From assembly GCA_020632665.1 (NCBI GenBank), contig JACKFC010000003.1:124001-188000 (forward strand): a stretch of DNA of 64,000 nucleotides. Direction: 5' to 3'. Within the stretch, counting starts at the first letter, position 1; each line of letters opens with the position of its first letter. Shown piece after piece: positions 1-7,920 of the stretch. Source of the stretch: Deltaproteobacteria bacterium. Its GTDB lineage: Bacteria > Myxococcota_A > UBA9042. The notes under the pieces are model-generated. The model was not told where the DNA came from. It saw only the letters and a list, made by a program, of their open reading frames with translations, and did no database searches. The position numbers and the translations under genes were made by a program.

Positions 1-239
1 CGGCGGCGGTGCTGGGTGCCGGATTGCCCGTGGTCCCGGAGCCGCCGGCCGAAGGTGACGTCGGGGCCGGCGACGTCTTGGATCCCAAGCTCGGCAGCGA
101 ACAGGCGACCGAGCCATCGCCGATGCCGGCCGCGGCCGCGCCGCCAGAGCCGGCGAAGGGCGCAGGTCCCTCGAAGCTCGCGCCCGCCGCCAAGCCCGAT
201 CACGCTCCCGGCAAGGTCGCTGCGGATCCCGCTCCGTAG
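1..239 (+). CDS. C-terminal fragment of unknown protein, Pro/Ala-rich tail
   Basis: The reading frame is already open at the first base and ends with TAG at 237-239, so the true start lies upstream of the window. Codons are read in the phase beginning at base 3, and third positions are strongly G/C, as in the certain genes nearby. The visible 78 or so residues are rich in Pro, Ala and Gly with scattered Glu/Asp/Lys. They look like a disordered tail, with no recognisable domain or membrane segment. The gene converges on the minus-strand lipoprotein that ends at 249, with 9 bp between the stops. I cannot assign a function from this tail alone. Confidence 0.55.
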   Translation, partial: AAVLGAGLPVVPEPPAEGDVGAGDVLDPKLGSEQATEPSPMPAAAAPPEPAKGAGPSKLAPAAKPDHAPGKVAADPAP

Positions 240-248
240 CTCGCGTCG

Positions 249-1664
249 TCAGGGGCGCGGCAGCGCCGCACGTGGCGCCTCCGCGCCGACGACCACGTGT
301 CCGACGAACACGATCACCGCCACCAAGCGGCCGGCTTCGGCCCGCACCGCCTCGACCCGCAGCGAGCGCTCGTCGATGCGCACCGGCATGGCCACGCCCG
401 CCACGCGGAACGTGCGGCCCCAGGCTGCCAGCGCCTTGCGCGCGTGCTGCAACGCCGGGCCGAGTGGCAGGCGCGCGTGCTTCTCGACCTCGCTGACGAG
501 GCGTTCGCGCTGCAATGCGGCGGCGATCCGGGTGACGTCGTCGTCGGAGTGGAGCAAGAGCTGCGGCGTCGTGAGCGCGACCGCCTCGCCCGAGACCTGC
601 AGCGGTCCCCAAATGACGACCTCGCCATCGACAGCCCGCTGCACCGGCACCAGCCCCAACCAGCGGCCGCCGACCTTGCCGCGGACCTTCGCCACGACGC
701 GGAGGTTGCCGGCAGCGGTGGCGAGCGAGACATCGTCGAAGCGCAACGCGCCGCCCTCGACCGCCACGGGGGGCCGTGCGCGGAGCGTCTCGCGCAAGCT
801 GGCGGTCAGCCGCGCGGTCGAGAGCGCGACGTGGACGCGCAGGGTCGTCGTGCCGAACCGCAGGTCCGGGCTGGGCACGATCGCCACCTTTGCCGGCGCG
901 TCGGCCCGAGGTGGCGCCGGGGCACAGGGGAGCTCGAGGGTCGGCCGCACGGTCAAGGCCGCCGGGATGCGAAGCCCTCCGTCCTCGACCATCGGCTGGC
1001 CCACTTCGAGACGCTGCGGGCGGAGCCGGGCGCAGCCGTCGCCTTCGAGCGCGAAGCGGCGGTCGAGGGCCTCGAGCAGCGGCGTGAAATGCGGCGCGAT
1101 CGGCCAGGACGCCGCTTCGTACGCGGCCTCGATCTTCGGGCGCACGACGTCGCGGACGTGTTTGCCCAAGGTGTCGGCGAGGATTTTGCTCGAGAGTTCG
1201 ACCCTGCCGTCGCCGACGCGGACGCCGATCCGAGGGTCGGCGAGGCGGAGCTTGCCGTTGGCGAGCAGCAGCGGCCGGGCGCAGACCTCGATCCTCGCGT
1301 CGACCCGACGGTCGAGTCGACGGCCGAAGACCTCGATGCTGCCCTTGCCCTGGAGTGGCGCGGCGAGGCAGAGGCGGTCGTCCTGACCGCGGACGCTGGT
1401 CTGCCCGGCGCGGCTCACTTCGAGCGACCATTGGCCGACGATGGCGGACTGCTGGCCGTAGCGCGCAGGCTCCGCGGTCGCGGCGTCGAGCAGCCCGCCC
1501 AGCTCGGCGGGGCCGAGTCGAACCACGGTGACGATGGTCGTGGCGGCGGGCGCTGCGACCGGCGCGGCGCCGACCGGATCGGCCTCCGGCGCACGCAGAT
1601 GGATGGCGCATCCCGTTGGCAGCAGCGCCGCGAGCAGCAGCAGCCAGCGAACGGCGTGCTTCAT
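249..1664 (-). CDS. DUF4403-like lipoprotein
   Basis: This is a 471-residue lipoprotein. A basic, hydrophobic signal is followed by the lipobox LPTGC with the lipidated Cys at residue 19. The body alternates predicted beta strands and amphipathic helices. Segments such as RWLGLVPVQRAVDGEVVIWG and the closing HARLPLGPALQHA helix resemble the DUF4403 family of large Gram-negative envelope lipoproteins, whose role is not established. The ATG at 1664 overlaps the stop of the upstream Cys-rich lipoprotein by 4 bp (ATGA), which fixes the start and implies translational coupling. An open frame continues upstream of this ATG but has the composition of antisense sequence, so I did not use it. The family call is from memory of the pattern and is only moderately secure. 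Confidence 0.7.
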   Translation of the reverse strand: MKHAVRWLLLLAALLPTGCAIHLRAPEADPVGAAPVAAPAATTIVTVVRLGPAELGGLLDAATAEPARYGQQSAIVGQWSLEVSRAGQTSVRGQDDRLCLAAPLQGKGSIEVFGRRLDRRVDARIEVCARPLLLANGKLRLADPRIGVRVGDGRVELSSKILADTLGKHVRDVVRPKIEAAYEAASWPIAPHFTPLLEALDRRFALEGDGCARLRPQRLEVGQPMVEDGGLRIPAALTVRPTLELPCAPAPPRADAPAKVAIVPSPDLRFGTTTLRVHVALSTARLTASLRETLRARPPVAVEGGALRFDDVSLATAAGNLRVVAKVRGKVGGRWLGLVPVQRAVDGEVVIWGPLQVSGEAVALTTPQLLLHSDDDVTRIAAALQRERLVSEVEKHARLPLGPALQHARKALAAWGRTFRVAGVAMPVRIDERSLRVEAVRAEAGRLVAVIVFVGHVVVGAEAPRAALPRP

Positions 1665-2680
1665 GGTGCGCGACAGAAGCCGACGTTGTTCGGTAGCGGG
1701 GTGCCGGAGCCGTCCTTGATCTCGACGCAGACCTCTCCGGTCGGGCAGGCGAAGGTCGCTTCGCTGCCGCTGGTATCGCATTTCGCGCGGCACAGGCGCT
1801 TGCCCTCGGAGTCTTGGATGCAGATCAGACCGACGCCGCAGTCGATCACCTTCTCGCAAGCATCTCCGAGCGCGAGGTTGCCGGGGAAGCCGCAGACGGG
1901 CTTGCTGGCGGCGAAGCATTTCTCGCTGTCTTTGCAGCCGAAGTCGGTGAGTGCGTTGCAATGCTCGAGCACGCAGGTGCCCTGCTGCGCCGGCAGCGTG
2001 AAGCCCTCGCCGTCGAGGAGCGCATCGCAGCGGTAGCCGTCGCCGCAAGTTGCCGTCGTGATCGTCCCCGAGACGTCGCAGACCTGGATGCAGGTGCTGA
2101 TCTTCTTGCCGTTGGCGTCGGTCGTCGCGCCCTGCGCGCAGACCATGCCGGTCTTGCAGCTCTCGTTCGAGGCGCATTGCACGCCCTCACCGGCGACGCC
2201 GATCACGGCGCTGCAGAACGGCGCCGGTCCGGGGATGCAGCGCTGTCCGGAAGGGCAGCCGGTCTGTGCCACCGGATCGCAGCCGAGCGCGACGCAGACG
2301 CCGAATCCGTCCGCATTCTTCTCGGTCGTGCCGGCGATGCAGACTTCGTCGGTCGGGCAATTCGGGGCCGCGAGGTCGCAGCGCTGGCGGCAGAAGCGCT
2401 CCGTGTCGCTACCGACGCAGATCGCCTCACGCACACAATCGTAGTAGGCGACACAGGCCGCGCCGACCGCGACCGCGCCGGCCTTGCTGCAACGTGGGCT
2501 GTTGGGGGCGACGCAGGCTTCGTCGGCCGCGCATTCGGCTTGGGTGACCAGGTTGCAGCGGACGACCTCTTCGCTGACCTGGAAGAAGCCGCAGCCCGGC
2601 ACGCCAGCCGCGATGACCGCCCAGAGTGCGATCCGCCTCGTGGCGCGGGCTCGCTTCCCGCGTGGTCGTTGGTCGATCAT
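1661..2680 (-). CDS. Cysteine-rich secreted lipoprotein
   Basis: This is a 339-residue protein with a basic N-terminus, a hydrophobic stretch and a lipobox ending in Cys30 (AGVPGC). The mature part carries about thirty cysteines in a repeating spacing of the type C-x(5-8)-C-x(5-6)-C, with motifs such as CPTGEVC, CPSGQRC and CSKAG. This pattern suggests several small disulfide-bonded modules like those in myxobacterial surface proteins. The start at 2680 is chosen because GGAG lies about 8 bases upstream and the signal peptide begins right there; longer frames lack both features. It is the first gene of a two-gene operon with the DUF4403-like lipoprotein, and is divergent from the hydrolase at 2841. 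No enzymatic motif is visible, so an adhesive or structural surface role is only an inference. Confidence 0.75.
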   Translation of the reverse strand: MIDQRPRGKRARATRRIALWAVIAAGVPGCGFFQVSEEVVRCNLVTQAECAADEACVAPNSPRCSKAGAVAVGAACVAYYDCVREAICVGSDTERFCRQRCDLAAPNCPTDEVCIAGTTEKNADGFGVCVALGCDPVAQTGCPSGQRCIPGPAPFCSAVIGVAGEGVQCASNESCKTGMVCAQGATTDANGKKISTCIQVCDVSGTITTATCGDGYRCDALLDGEGFTLPAQQGTCVLEHCNALTDFGCKDSEKCFAASKPVCGFPGNLALGDACEKVIDCGVGLICIQDSEGKRLCRAKCDTSGSEATFACPTGEVCVEIKDGSGTPLPNNVGFCRAP

Positions 2681-2840
2681 GGCCAGCTCCTGTCTCTGCT
2701 CGTGTCGCGCGCGTGCGTCGCGGAATGCTGCAAGATCGGGCGGCGCGCTGCAACGCCGTGGCTTGTCGATGCCTTCGCGGCGTCCTACGCTTCCGCGCCC
2801 GCGCCGGCCGACTCGACGACCTGCGAATGATGAGGACGCC

Positions 2841-3701
2841 ATGACCACCACCCCTCCCGCAGTGCAGCAAGAAGAAGGCCATCTGGTCGCCCGCGACGGT
2901 GTTCGCCTCGCCTATCGCTGGTTCCGGCCCGAGGGCGCGCGGCAGACCGTGGTCGTGCACCACGGCTTCGCCGAGCATATGGGCCGCTACCGGCACTTGA
3001 TCGCGGCGCTCTCTGCGGCCGGCTACGAGACCTTCCTCTACGACGCCCGCGGCCACGGTGCGTCCGGAGGGCGCCGCGGCCACGTCGACGCCTTTTCCGA
3101 CTACGTCGCCGACTTGCGGCAGATGCTCGATCACGTCGCCAGCGTGCGCGGCGCTGCGCCCGTTCTGCTCGGACATTCGCAGGGGGGCCTGATCGTCACC
3201 ACGGCGCTGCAGGAGCGCGCGCTGCCGGTGACCGCCGTCGTCCTCTCCAACCCTGCGCTCGCCGCCTCGGTCGAGGTCCCGGGTTGGAAGGTCGTCGCGG
3301 CGAAGACCTTGTCCCGCCTATTGCCGACCGTCGCGCTGCCGGTCGGCATCCCGGCCTCGCACATCAGCCGGGATCCCGCGTCGGTGCGCGACTACGAATC
3401 CGATCCGGCCATCTTCGGCAGCGGCACGACCCGCTGGGGCGCGGAATTCCTGGCCGCACAGGCCAAAGTCCTCGGAGCAAAGCTGCGGATGTCGCAGCCC
3501 TTGTTGGTGCTCATCGGGACCGGCGATCAGGTCGTCGATCCGCAGGTCTCGCGCGCCTATTACGCCGGCGCCGAGGCCGCCGAGTGCAGCATCGAGATCT
3601 ACGAGGGCTTCTACCACGAGCTCTTCAACGAGCCCGAGGGGGAGCGCGAGCGCCCGTTGCGGGACCTGGTGGCGTGGCTCGACGGCCACGTCGCCGGCTA
3701 G
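2841..3701 (+). CDS. Alpha/beta hydrolase (monoacylglycerol-lipase-like)
   Basis: This 286-residue protein has the serine-hydrolase layout of the lysophospholipase/monoacylglycerol lipase group. The oxyanion region is HHGFAEHMGRY, the nucleophile elbow GHSQGG places Ser113 in the centre, an acidic residue follows in GTGDQVVD, and the catalytic His lies in FYHELFNE near the C-terminus. No signal peptide is seen, so it should be cytoplasmic. The ATG at 2841 has GAGG 9 bases upstream. The next gene, a kinase, starts 16 bp after the stop, so the two are probably cotranscribed. The natural ester substrate cannot be read from sequence. Bacterial relatives act on mono- and lysoacyl glycerides. Confidence 0.85.
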   Translation: MTTTPPAVQQEEGHLVARDGVRLAYRWFRPEGARQTVVVHHGFAEHMGRYRHLIAALSAAGYETFLYDARGHGASGGRRGHVDAFSDYVADLRQMLDHVASVRGAAPVLLGHSQGGLIVTTALQERALPVTAVVLSNPALAASVEVPGWKVVAAKTLSRLLPTVALPVGIPASHISRDPASVRDYESDPAIFGSGTTRWGAEFLAAQAKVLGAKLRMSQPLLVLIGTGDQVVDPQVSRAYYAGAEAAECSIEIYEGFYHELFNEPEGERERPLRDLVAWLDGHVAG

Positions 3702-3717
3702 ACGCGGAGCAGGGCCG

Positions 3718-5553
3718 CTGAGTCGCACATTCGGACGCTACCGGCTGGTGCGCCACCTCGCCACGGGCGGGATGGGCGAGGTATGGCTGGCAGAGGCGCC
3801 CGGCGCCGCCGGATTCGCCAAGCGCTTGGTGATCAAGACCCTACGGCCGGAGCTCGCCGCCGACGCGCGCCTGGTCGAGCAATTGGTCGCCGAGGGGCGG
3901 CTGCTCGAGGCGCTCGATCACCCCAATATCGCTCAGATCCTCGACCTCGGTGTGGAAGACGGGACGTGGTTCCTCGCGATCGAGATGGTCGTCGGCCACG
4001 ACCTCCGCGCGCTGATGCGGGCCCGCGGCGCAGCGCTCGATCCAGCGCCGACGCTGGCGATCCTCGCCGCCGCGGCCGCTGCGTTGGACCATGCCGCGAC
4101 CCGACCCGGGCCGGACGGCAAGCCGCTCGGCATCGTCCACTACGACGTCACCCCTTCGAACTTGATGGTGCGGCGTGACGGGCTGGTGAAGCTCGTCGAC
4201 TTCGGCGTCGCCCGCACCGCGATGATGGCGCGGCTGCAGCCCGGCTCGCTGCGCGGCAAGTTGCCCTATATGGGGCCCGAGCATCTCGAGGTCCGTCGCG
4301 CCGACGTCCGCGCCGACCTCTTCTCGTTGGGGCTGTGCGCCTACGAGCTGCTGACCGGTGAGCGCGCGCTCGAGGTCGCCGACGCCGACGGTTTGCAGGT
4401 CGCTTGGTCGACGCTTCCGGCGCGGCTCGCTCGCCTGGAGGCTGCGCAGGTTCCGGGCTCGTTGGCCTTGCTGATCCGCAGCATGGTGGCGCTCGATCCG
4501 GCATCGCGCCCGGCGAGCGCAGCCGACGTCGCCGCAGCCGTCGCCCGCATCTCCCTGGAACTCGGCGTCGCGGCACCGGAACGCCGCCTCGCCGACGCGC
4601 TCGGGCCCGCCTTCGACCGCCTCGAAGCCGAGGCGCAGGGGATCGACGCGACCCTCGCAGGCTTGCTCAGCCCCGCGCCACGAACCGACGCGACCGGGAC
4701 CGTCAGCCTGCCGGGGCTCTCGCTCGGCAGCCTGCAGGACGCGCCGTCCGCCGCGTCCGACGCTCCCGTGCTGCAGGCGCCGCCAGCGCCGGTCGACGCC
4801 TCGCCCGTGCGTCCGCCCGAGACGATCACGACCGACGGCGGCCGCGCGCGACGGCAGATCGAGTTGCGCCGGCGGACGTATTTCGGCGCTGCCGCCGCCC
4901 TGCTCGTCGCCGGACTGCTCGGATGGTGGCTGGGTACCCGGGACGGCGCTCCAGCAACGAGCCCGGTCGCAGCCGGCACGGACGCGGGCGGCGCCTCGGT
5001 TTCGGCCGACGCCGGCGCGGCCGTGGACAGCGATGGGGCCGGCGGCTTCGACCCCGCTGCCGTGGCGACTCCGACCACCGTCGCCGTCGCTGCGGTCGCG
5101 GATGCAGGACCGACGCCGGAAGATGGGGCAAAGGGCATGGCCGCGGCCGAGGCGGGCGACACCGGGACCGCGAGCGTGGCCTCGCCCGACGCAGCGCATT
5201 CGGGGGAGGAGACCGCCGCCGAGACCGGCCCCGCGCGCCCTGCATCGGACGCCTCCGAAGGCCCGCCGCCCGCGGCGCCGGCCCGCGCCATCCGGCGTCC
5301 CGTGGCGGCGATACAGCGGGCCGAGGTCCGGTTTCGCGTCGTGCCAGCCGACGCCGAGGTCTTCGTCGACGACCGCAGGGTCGCGGGCGGCCCCGGAAGC
5401 AGCGGCGTCCACGCGTTGAAGCTGGCGCCCGGCAAGCGGGTGATCCGCGTCCGCGAGCGGCTGAGCGGCAAGTCCGAGGAGCGCAAGCTGGACCTGCAAC
5501 CGGGCGAGCAGCGTCGCATCCCGGGCTTCGTCCTGGTGCGCGGCTTGCCCTAG
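3718..5553 (+). CDS. Membrane Ser/Thr protein kinase with PEGA-like tail, HYD catalytic loop
   Basis: This is a Hanks-type kinase. With a CTG start at 3718 the protein is 611 residues and begins SRTFGRYRLVRHLATGGMGEV, which supplies the first strand of the glycine loop. The GTG at 3748 would cut that strand off. GGAG lies at 3706-3709. Visible landmarks are Lys40 in VIK, catalytic loop HYDVTPSN with Asp143 and Asn148, and DFG at 161-163. HYD replaces the usual HRD and GPE replaces APE. After a Pro/Ala-rich linker comes a membrane helix at about residues 388-410. An Ala/Asp-rich stretch and a PEGA-like beta module follow from about residue 535 to the end, presumably outside the cytoplasm. It sits between a hydrolase and an FHA-sigma54 activator, an obvious candidate for a phosphothreonine-dependent partner. 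Confidence 0.85.
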   Translation: MSRTFGRYRLVRHLATGGMGEVWLAEAPGAAGFAKRLVIKTLRPELAADARLVEQLVAEGRLLEALDHPNIAQILDLGVEDGTWFLAIEMVVGHDLRALMRARGAALDPAPTLAILAAAAAALDHAATRPGPDGKPLGIVHYDVTPSNLMVRRDGLVKLVDFGVARTAMMARLQPGSLRGKLPYMGPEHLEVRRADVRADLFSLGLCAYELLTGERALEVADADGLQVAWSTLPARLARLEAAQVPGSLALLIRSMVALDPASRPASAADVAAAVARISLELGVAAPERRLADALGPAFDRLEAEAQGIDATLAGLLSPAPRTDATGTVSLPGLSLGSLQDAPSAASDAPVLQAPPAPVDASPVRPPETITTDGGRARRQIELRRRTYFGAAAALLVAGLLGWWLGTRDGAPATSPVAAGTDAGGASVSADAGAAVDSDGAGGFDPAAVATPTTVAVAAVADAGPTPEDGAKGMAAAEAGDTGTASVASPDAAHSGEETAAETGPARPASDASEGPPPAAPARAIRRPVAAIQRAEVRFRVVPADAEVFVDDRRVAGGPGSSGVHALKLAPGKRVIRVRERLSGKSEERKLDLQPGEQRRIPGFVLVRGLP

Positions 5554-5583
5554 GGCACGGGTCGCGCGCACACTCGCGCGGCC

Positions 5584-6936
5584 ATGCACGACGCCACCCG
5601 CACCCTCACCTCCGCGATGCCCGAACGCTTCGCGCTGCCGCAGCTGCGTCTCGGCGTCGTGGGTGGACGCGGCACGCCACCGACGACCTTCGACCGGCGC
5701 CTGCTCTACGTCGGTTCGGCGCCGGACAACGACGTGGTCGTCGAAGATCTCTCGGTGTCGCGGACCCACCTGAAGATCGAGGGCGAGCGCGGCGGCTTCC
5801 GGATCAAGGACCTCGGCAGCAAGAACGGCACCTGGATGGCAGGCTGCCGCTTGGTCGAGGGCTTGCTGACCGGGCCGACGACGTTGCGTCTGGGACAGGT
5901 CGACCTGCTGGTCGAGCCGCTGGCCGAGACCCACGAGGTGGCCCTCTCGCGCGAGAGCCGCTTCGGTGACCTGCTCGGTGAATCGGCGGTGATGCGCGAG
6001 ATCTTTGCCCACCTCGCGAAGGTGGCGCCCACCGACGTGACGGTGCTGATCGACGGCGAATCCGGCACCGGCAAGGAATTGGTGGCCGAAGCGCTGCATC
6101 GCCACTCGCGCCGCGCCAACGGCCCCTTCGTCATCTTCGATTGCTCGGCGGTGCAGCCGAATTTGGTCGAGAGCGAGCTCTTCGGTCATCTCCGCGGCGC
6201 CTTCACCGGCGCGGTCGCCTCGCGCGTCGGCGCCATGGCCGAGGCCGACGGCGGCACGCTCTTCCTCGACGAGATCGGCGAGCTCGACCTCGAGCTGCAG
6301 CCCAAGCTCCTGCGCGCGCTGGAACGGCACGAGATCCGCCCGGTCGGCAGCAACGACAGGCGGCGCGTCGACGTGCGCATCGTCGCCGCGACCAACCGCG
6401 ACTTGCTGCAGATGGTCAAGGAAGGCTCCTTCCGCGAAGACCTCTACTGGCGCCTGAACGTGGTCCGGGTGGGGTTGCCGCCGTTGCGTCGCCGGCCCGA
6501 GGACATCCCGCTGCTGGTCCGCCACTTCCTCGACGACGCCGCGCGCCGCGAGGGTCAGACGCGGCCGATGAGCATCGGCTTCGACACCATGCGCCGGCTG
6601 CAGAGCCACCCGTGGCCGGGCAATATCCGCGAGCTGCGCAACGCGATCGAGCGGGCGGCGGTGCTCTCCTCGGGGCGCGAGCTCGAGGTCGACGTGGCGG
6701 CGGATCAGCCGGCCAGCGTCGCCCCGGCAGACGGCCTCGCCGTGCGCTTCGACCTGCCGTTCAAGGACGCCAAGGCGCGGCTGATCGACACCTTCGAGCG
6801 CACGTATTGGGAGCGCGCGCTCGAGGCCCACGGCTGGAACGTCTCGGCGGCGGCCCGGGCGACCGGGCTGCATCGGAAGAGCTTGGAGTACGTCGTGCGC
6901 AAGTTGGGGCTCGAGCGGCCCGGTACCGACGCCTGA
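5584..6936 (+). CDS. FHA-domain sigma54-dependent transcriptional activator
   Basis: This is a 450-residue bacterial enhancer-binding protein. The N-terminal FHA domain (about residues 40-115) has the phosphothreonine-binding signature with SRTH and SKNGT, replacing the usual receiver domain. The AAA+ domain follows, with Walker A GESGTGKE at 158-165, the sigma54-contacting loop GAFTGA at 205-210, and a GTLFLDEIGEL Walker B. The C-terminus has a Fis-type helix-turn-helix (NVSAAARATGLHRKSLEY). Such proteins are known to switch on sigma54 promoters when a phosphorylated Thr, often on a Ser/Thr kinase, docks on the FHA domain. The kinase gene ends 30 bp upstream, so this is a plausible kinase-activator pair. 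A hairpin lies 29 bp after the stop. Confidence 0.93.
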   Translation: MHDATRTLTSAMPERFALPQLRLGVVGGRGTPPTTFDRRLLYVGSAPDNDVVVEDLSVSRTHLKIEGERGGFRIKDLGSKNGTWMAGCRLVEGLLTGPTTLRLGQVDLLVEPLAETHEVALSRESRFGDLLGESAVMREIFAHLAKVAPTDVTVLIDGESGTGKELVAEALHRHSRRANGPFVIFDCSAVQPNLVESELFGHLRGAFTGAVASRVGAMAEADGGTLFLDEIGELDLELQPKLLRALERHEIRPVGSNDRRRVDVRIVAATNRDLLQMVKEGSFREDLYWRLNVVRVGLPPLRRRPEDIPLLVRHFLDDAARREGQTRPMSIGFDTMRRLQSHPWPGNIRELRNAIERAAVLSSGRELEVDVAADQPASVAPADGLAVRFDLPFKDAKARLIDTFERTYWERALEAHGWNVSAAARATGLHRKSLEYVVRKLGLERPGTDA

Positions 6937-6964
6937 TCGATCCCCTCGACCGCCTGCGATCCAT

Positions 6965-6984
6965 CGAAGATCGCTGGATCTTCG
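6965..6984 (+). terminator. Hairpin after the FHA activator gene, no T-tract
   Basis: An 8-bp perfect stem (cgaagatc / gatcttcg) with a gctg loop lies 29 bp after the stop at 6936. No run of T follows, so it may be a weak or Rho-assisted terminator, or a transcript-end stabiliser. Confidence 0.4.
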
Positions 6985-7040
6985 CCTCCAAGTGATCGAG
7001 TTCGCTGCGAAAACGATCGAAAAATTGCGCGGCCCGCCGG

Positions 7041-7139
7041 ATCAGGTAGCCTGATTCTCTGGACCGGGAGTGCAAGCCCCCGGACCTGGGGCAGAAAAGC
7101 CCGATCCGCCGAAGGCGGGACCAGCGGCCTCTGGGCCGC
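7041..7139 (+). promoter_or_regulatory. Five consecutive hairpins in the 5' leader of the 91-residue protein gene
   Basis: Five perfect inverted repeats occur in a row: 7041-7055 (atcagg/cctgat, loop tag), 7064-7083 (ccggg/cccgg), 7089-7102 (gggc/gccc, loop agaaaa), 7106-7118 (ccgcc/ggcgg, loop gaa) and 7124-7139 (gcggcc/ggccgc, loop tctg). The last ends a few bases before the AGGAG ribosome-binding site of the next gene. The array fills most of the 217-bp gap after the activator gene and looks like a structured mRNA leader. I could not match it to a riboswitch class I know. Confidence 0.45.
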
Positions 7140-7153
7140 GACAGGAGCGCAAC

Positions 7154-7429
7154 GTGACCAGGACGCAAACTCGCACCGCAACCCAGACGCGCGTGACGAC
7201 CGATCGGAGCCTTCAGCGCGCCGGACTGACCGACCTCGAAGAGAAGGTCGTCCGCATGCGCCACGGCCTGCAGCTCGCGCCCGACGCCGAGCTCAGCTTC
7301 CGCGGCCAGGAGATCGCCGAGACCCGCGCCGCGCTGGCCGCCATCGAGGCGCGCGCGATCGCCGGCCTCTCGACCAGCGAAGAGGCCAGGATCAAAGCGG
7401 AGATCATCGACGAGCTGCGCGACCTGTAG
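7154..7429 (+). CDS. Small conserved-looking protein of unknown function (91 aa)
   Basis: The GTG at 7154 follows AGGAG with normal spacing. It gives a 91-residue protein: a Thr/Arg-rich, probably flexible N-terminus of about 25 residues, then a helical region containing LTDLEEKVVRMRHGL and a C-terminal helix ending EIIDELRDL. There is no signal peptide, membrane helix or cysteine. The helical part has heptad-like spacing and may dimerise. The frame is longer upstream, but that part coincides with the hairpin leader, so the GTG is preferred. The gene is preceded by the multi-hairpin leader and followed by a separate promoter at 7474. I do not recognise the family. Confidence 0.65.
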   Translation: MTRTQTRTATQTRVTTDRSLQRAGLTDLEEKVVRMRHGLQLAPDAELSFRGQEIAETRAALAAIEARAIAGLSTSEEARIKAEIIDELRDL

Positions 7430-7473
7430 CGCAACGGCGTGCGCCTCTGGCGGCGCGCATACCCGGTTCACAC

Positions 7474-7502
7474 TTGACGTTCCGGGAAGACTCGGGCAGA
7501 AC
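7474..7502 (+). promoter_or_regulatory. Candidate sigma70 promoter for the small basic protein gene
   Basis: TTGACG at 7474-7479, a 17-bp spacer and CAGAAC at 7497-7502, located 28 bp before the ATG at 7531. The -35 matches the consensus at 5 of 6 positions and the -10 at 3 of 6. Confidence 0.45.
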
Positions 7503-7530
7503 GCGCAGCCCTTGCCGACGGAGGACCCAC

Positions 7531-7695
7531 ATGGCTTCGCCTACTCAACAGACCAAGAAGATTCGCAAGCACAAGCGGCGCACCTGTGGCGCTGGCCGGA
7601 AGGCCGAGATCCGCCGTGCGCACCGCCTCCAGTCGGAGAAGGTGCTCGAGGCCGCCCTCGGCGAGCACTTCACGCTCGACACGGTCCGCCGCTAG
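7531..7695 (+). CDS. Small basic protein (54 aa), possibly RNA- or ribosome-associated
   Basis: The ATG at 7531 has GGAGG-like sequence (gaggac) just upstream and opens a 54-residue frame with 15 Lys/Arg and three His. The basic block KKIRKHKRRTCGAGRKAEIRR spans residues 9-29, and a short helix with acidic residues follows. The composition resembles small nucleic-acid-binding or ribosome-associated proteins, but no known ribosomal protein matches, and the single Cys19 argues against a zinc ribbon. The gene has its own promoter and a very good intrinsic terminator at 7748-7790, so it is a stand-alone transcription unit, which supports its being real despite its size. Confidence 0.7.
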   Translation: MASPTQQTKKIRKHKRRTCGAGRKAEIRRAHRLQSEKVLEAALGEHFTLDTVRR

Positions 7696-7747
7696 CGCTC
7701 GCCCGCGCCGTCGCGCGCGGGTCCCGAGCGAATCACGCGAAACGAAC

Positions 7748-7790
7748 AGCCGCCCCGCGCCACGTCGGCGTCGGGGCGGCTGCTTCTTTT
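7748..7790 (+). terminator. Intrinsic terminator
   Basis: A 10-bp GC-rich stem (agccgccccg at 7748-7757 with cggggcggct at 7772-7781) is followed by gcttctttt. It ends the small basic protein transcript 53 bp after its stop. Confidence 0.85.
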
Positions 7791-7920
7791 GCGGCACGCG
7801 TTTGACGTGTCCATGGCGCTCGGGCTGAATCCGAGCGACTCCCCGTGCGTCGATAAGGGGGAAGAGGCGCGCCCCGCGACGGGTTGTCGCCCTGTCGGCA
7901 GGGTCCGGCGGGAGAAGCAC

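Noticed and set aside
3841..6873. A 1010-codon minus-strand frame
   Set aside because: It lies wholly opposite the kinase and FHA activator genes, which have clear motifs; the long frame is a GC-bias artefact.
7064..7120. Possible c-di-GMP-I riboswitch
   Set aside because: Only a short stretch resembles the GCAAAGCC part; the conserved GGCAAACC-GAAA hairpin and the docking loop are not present.
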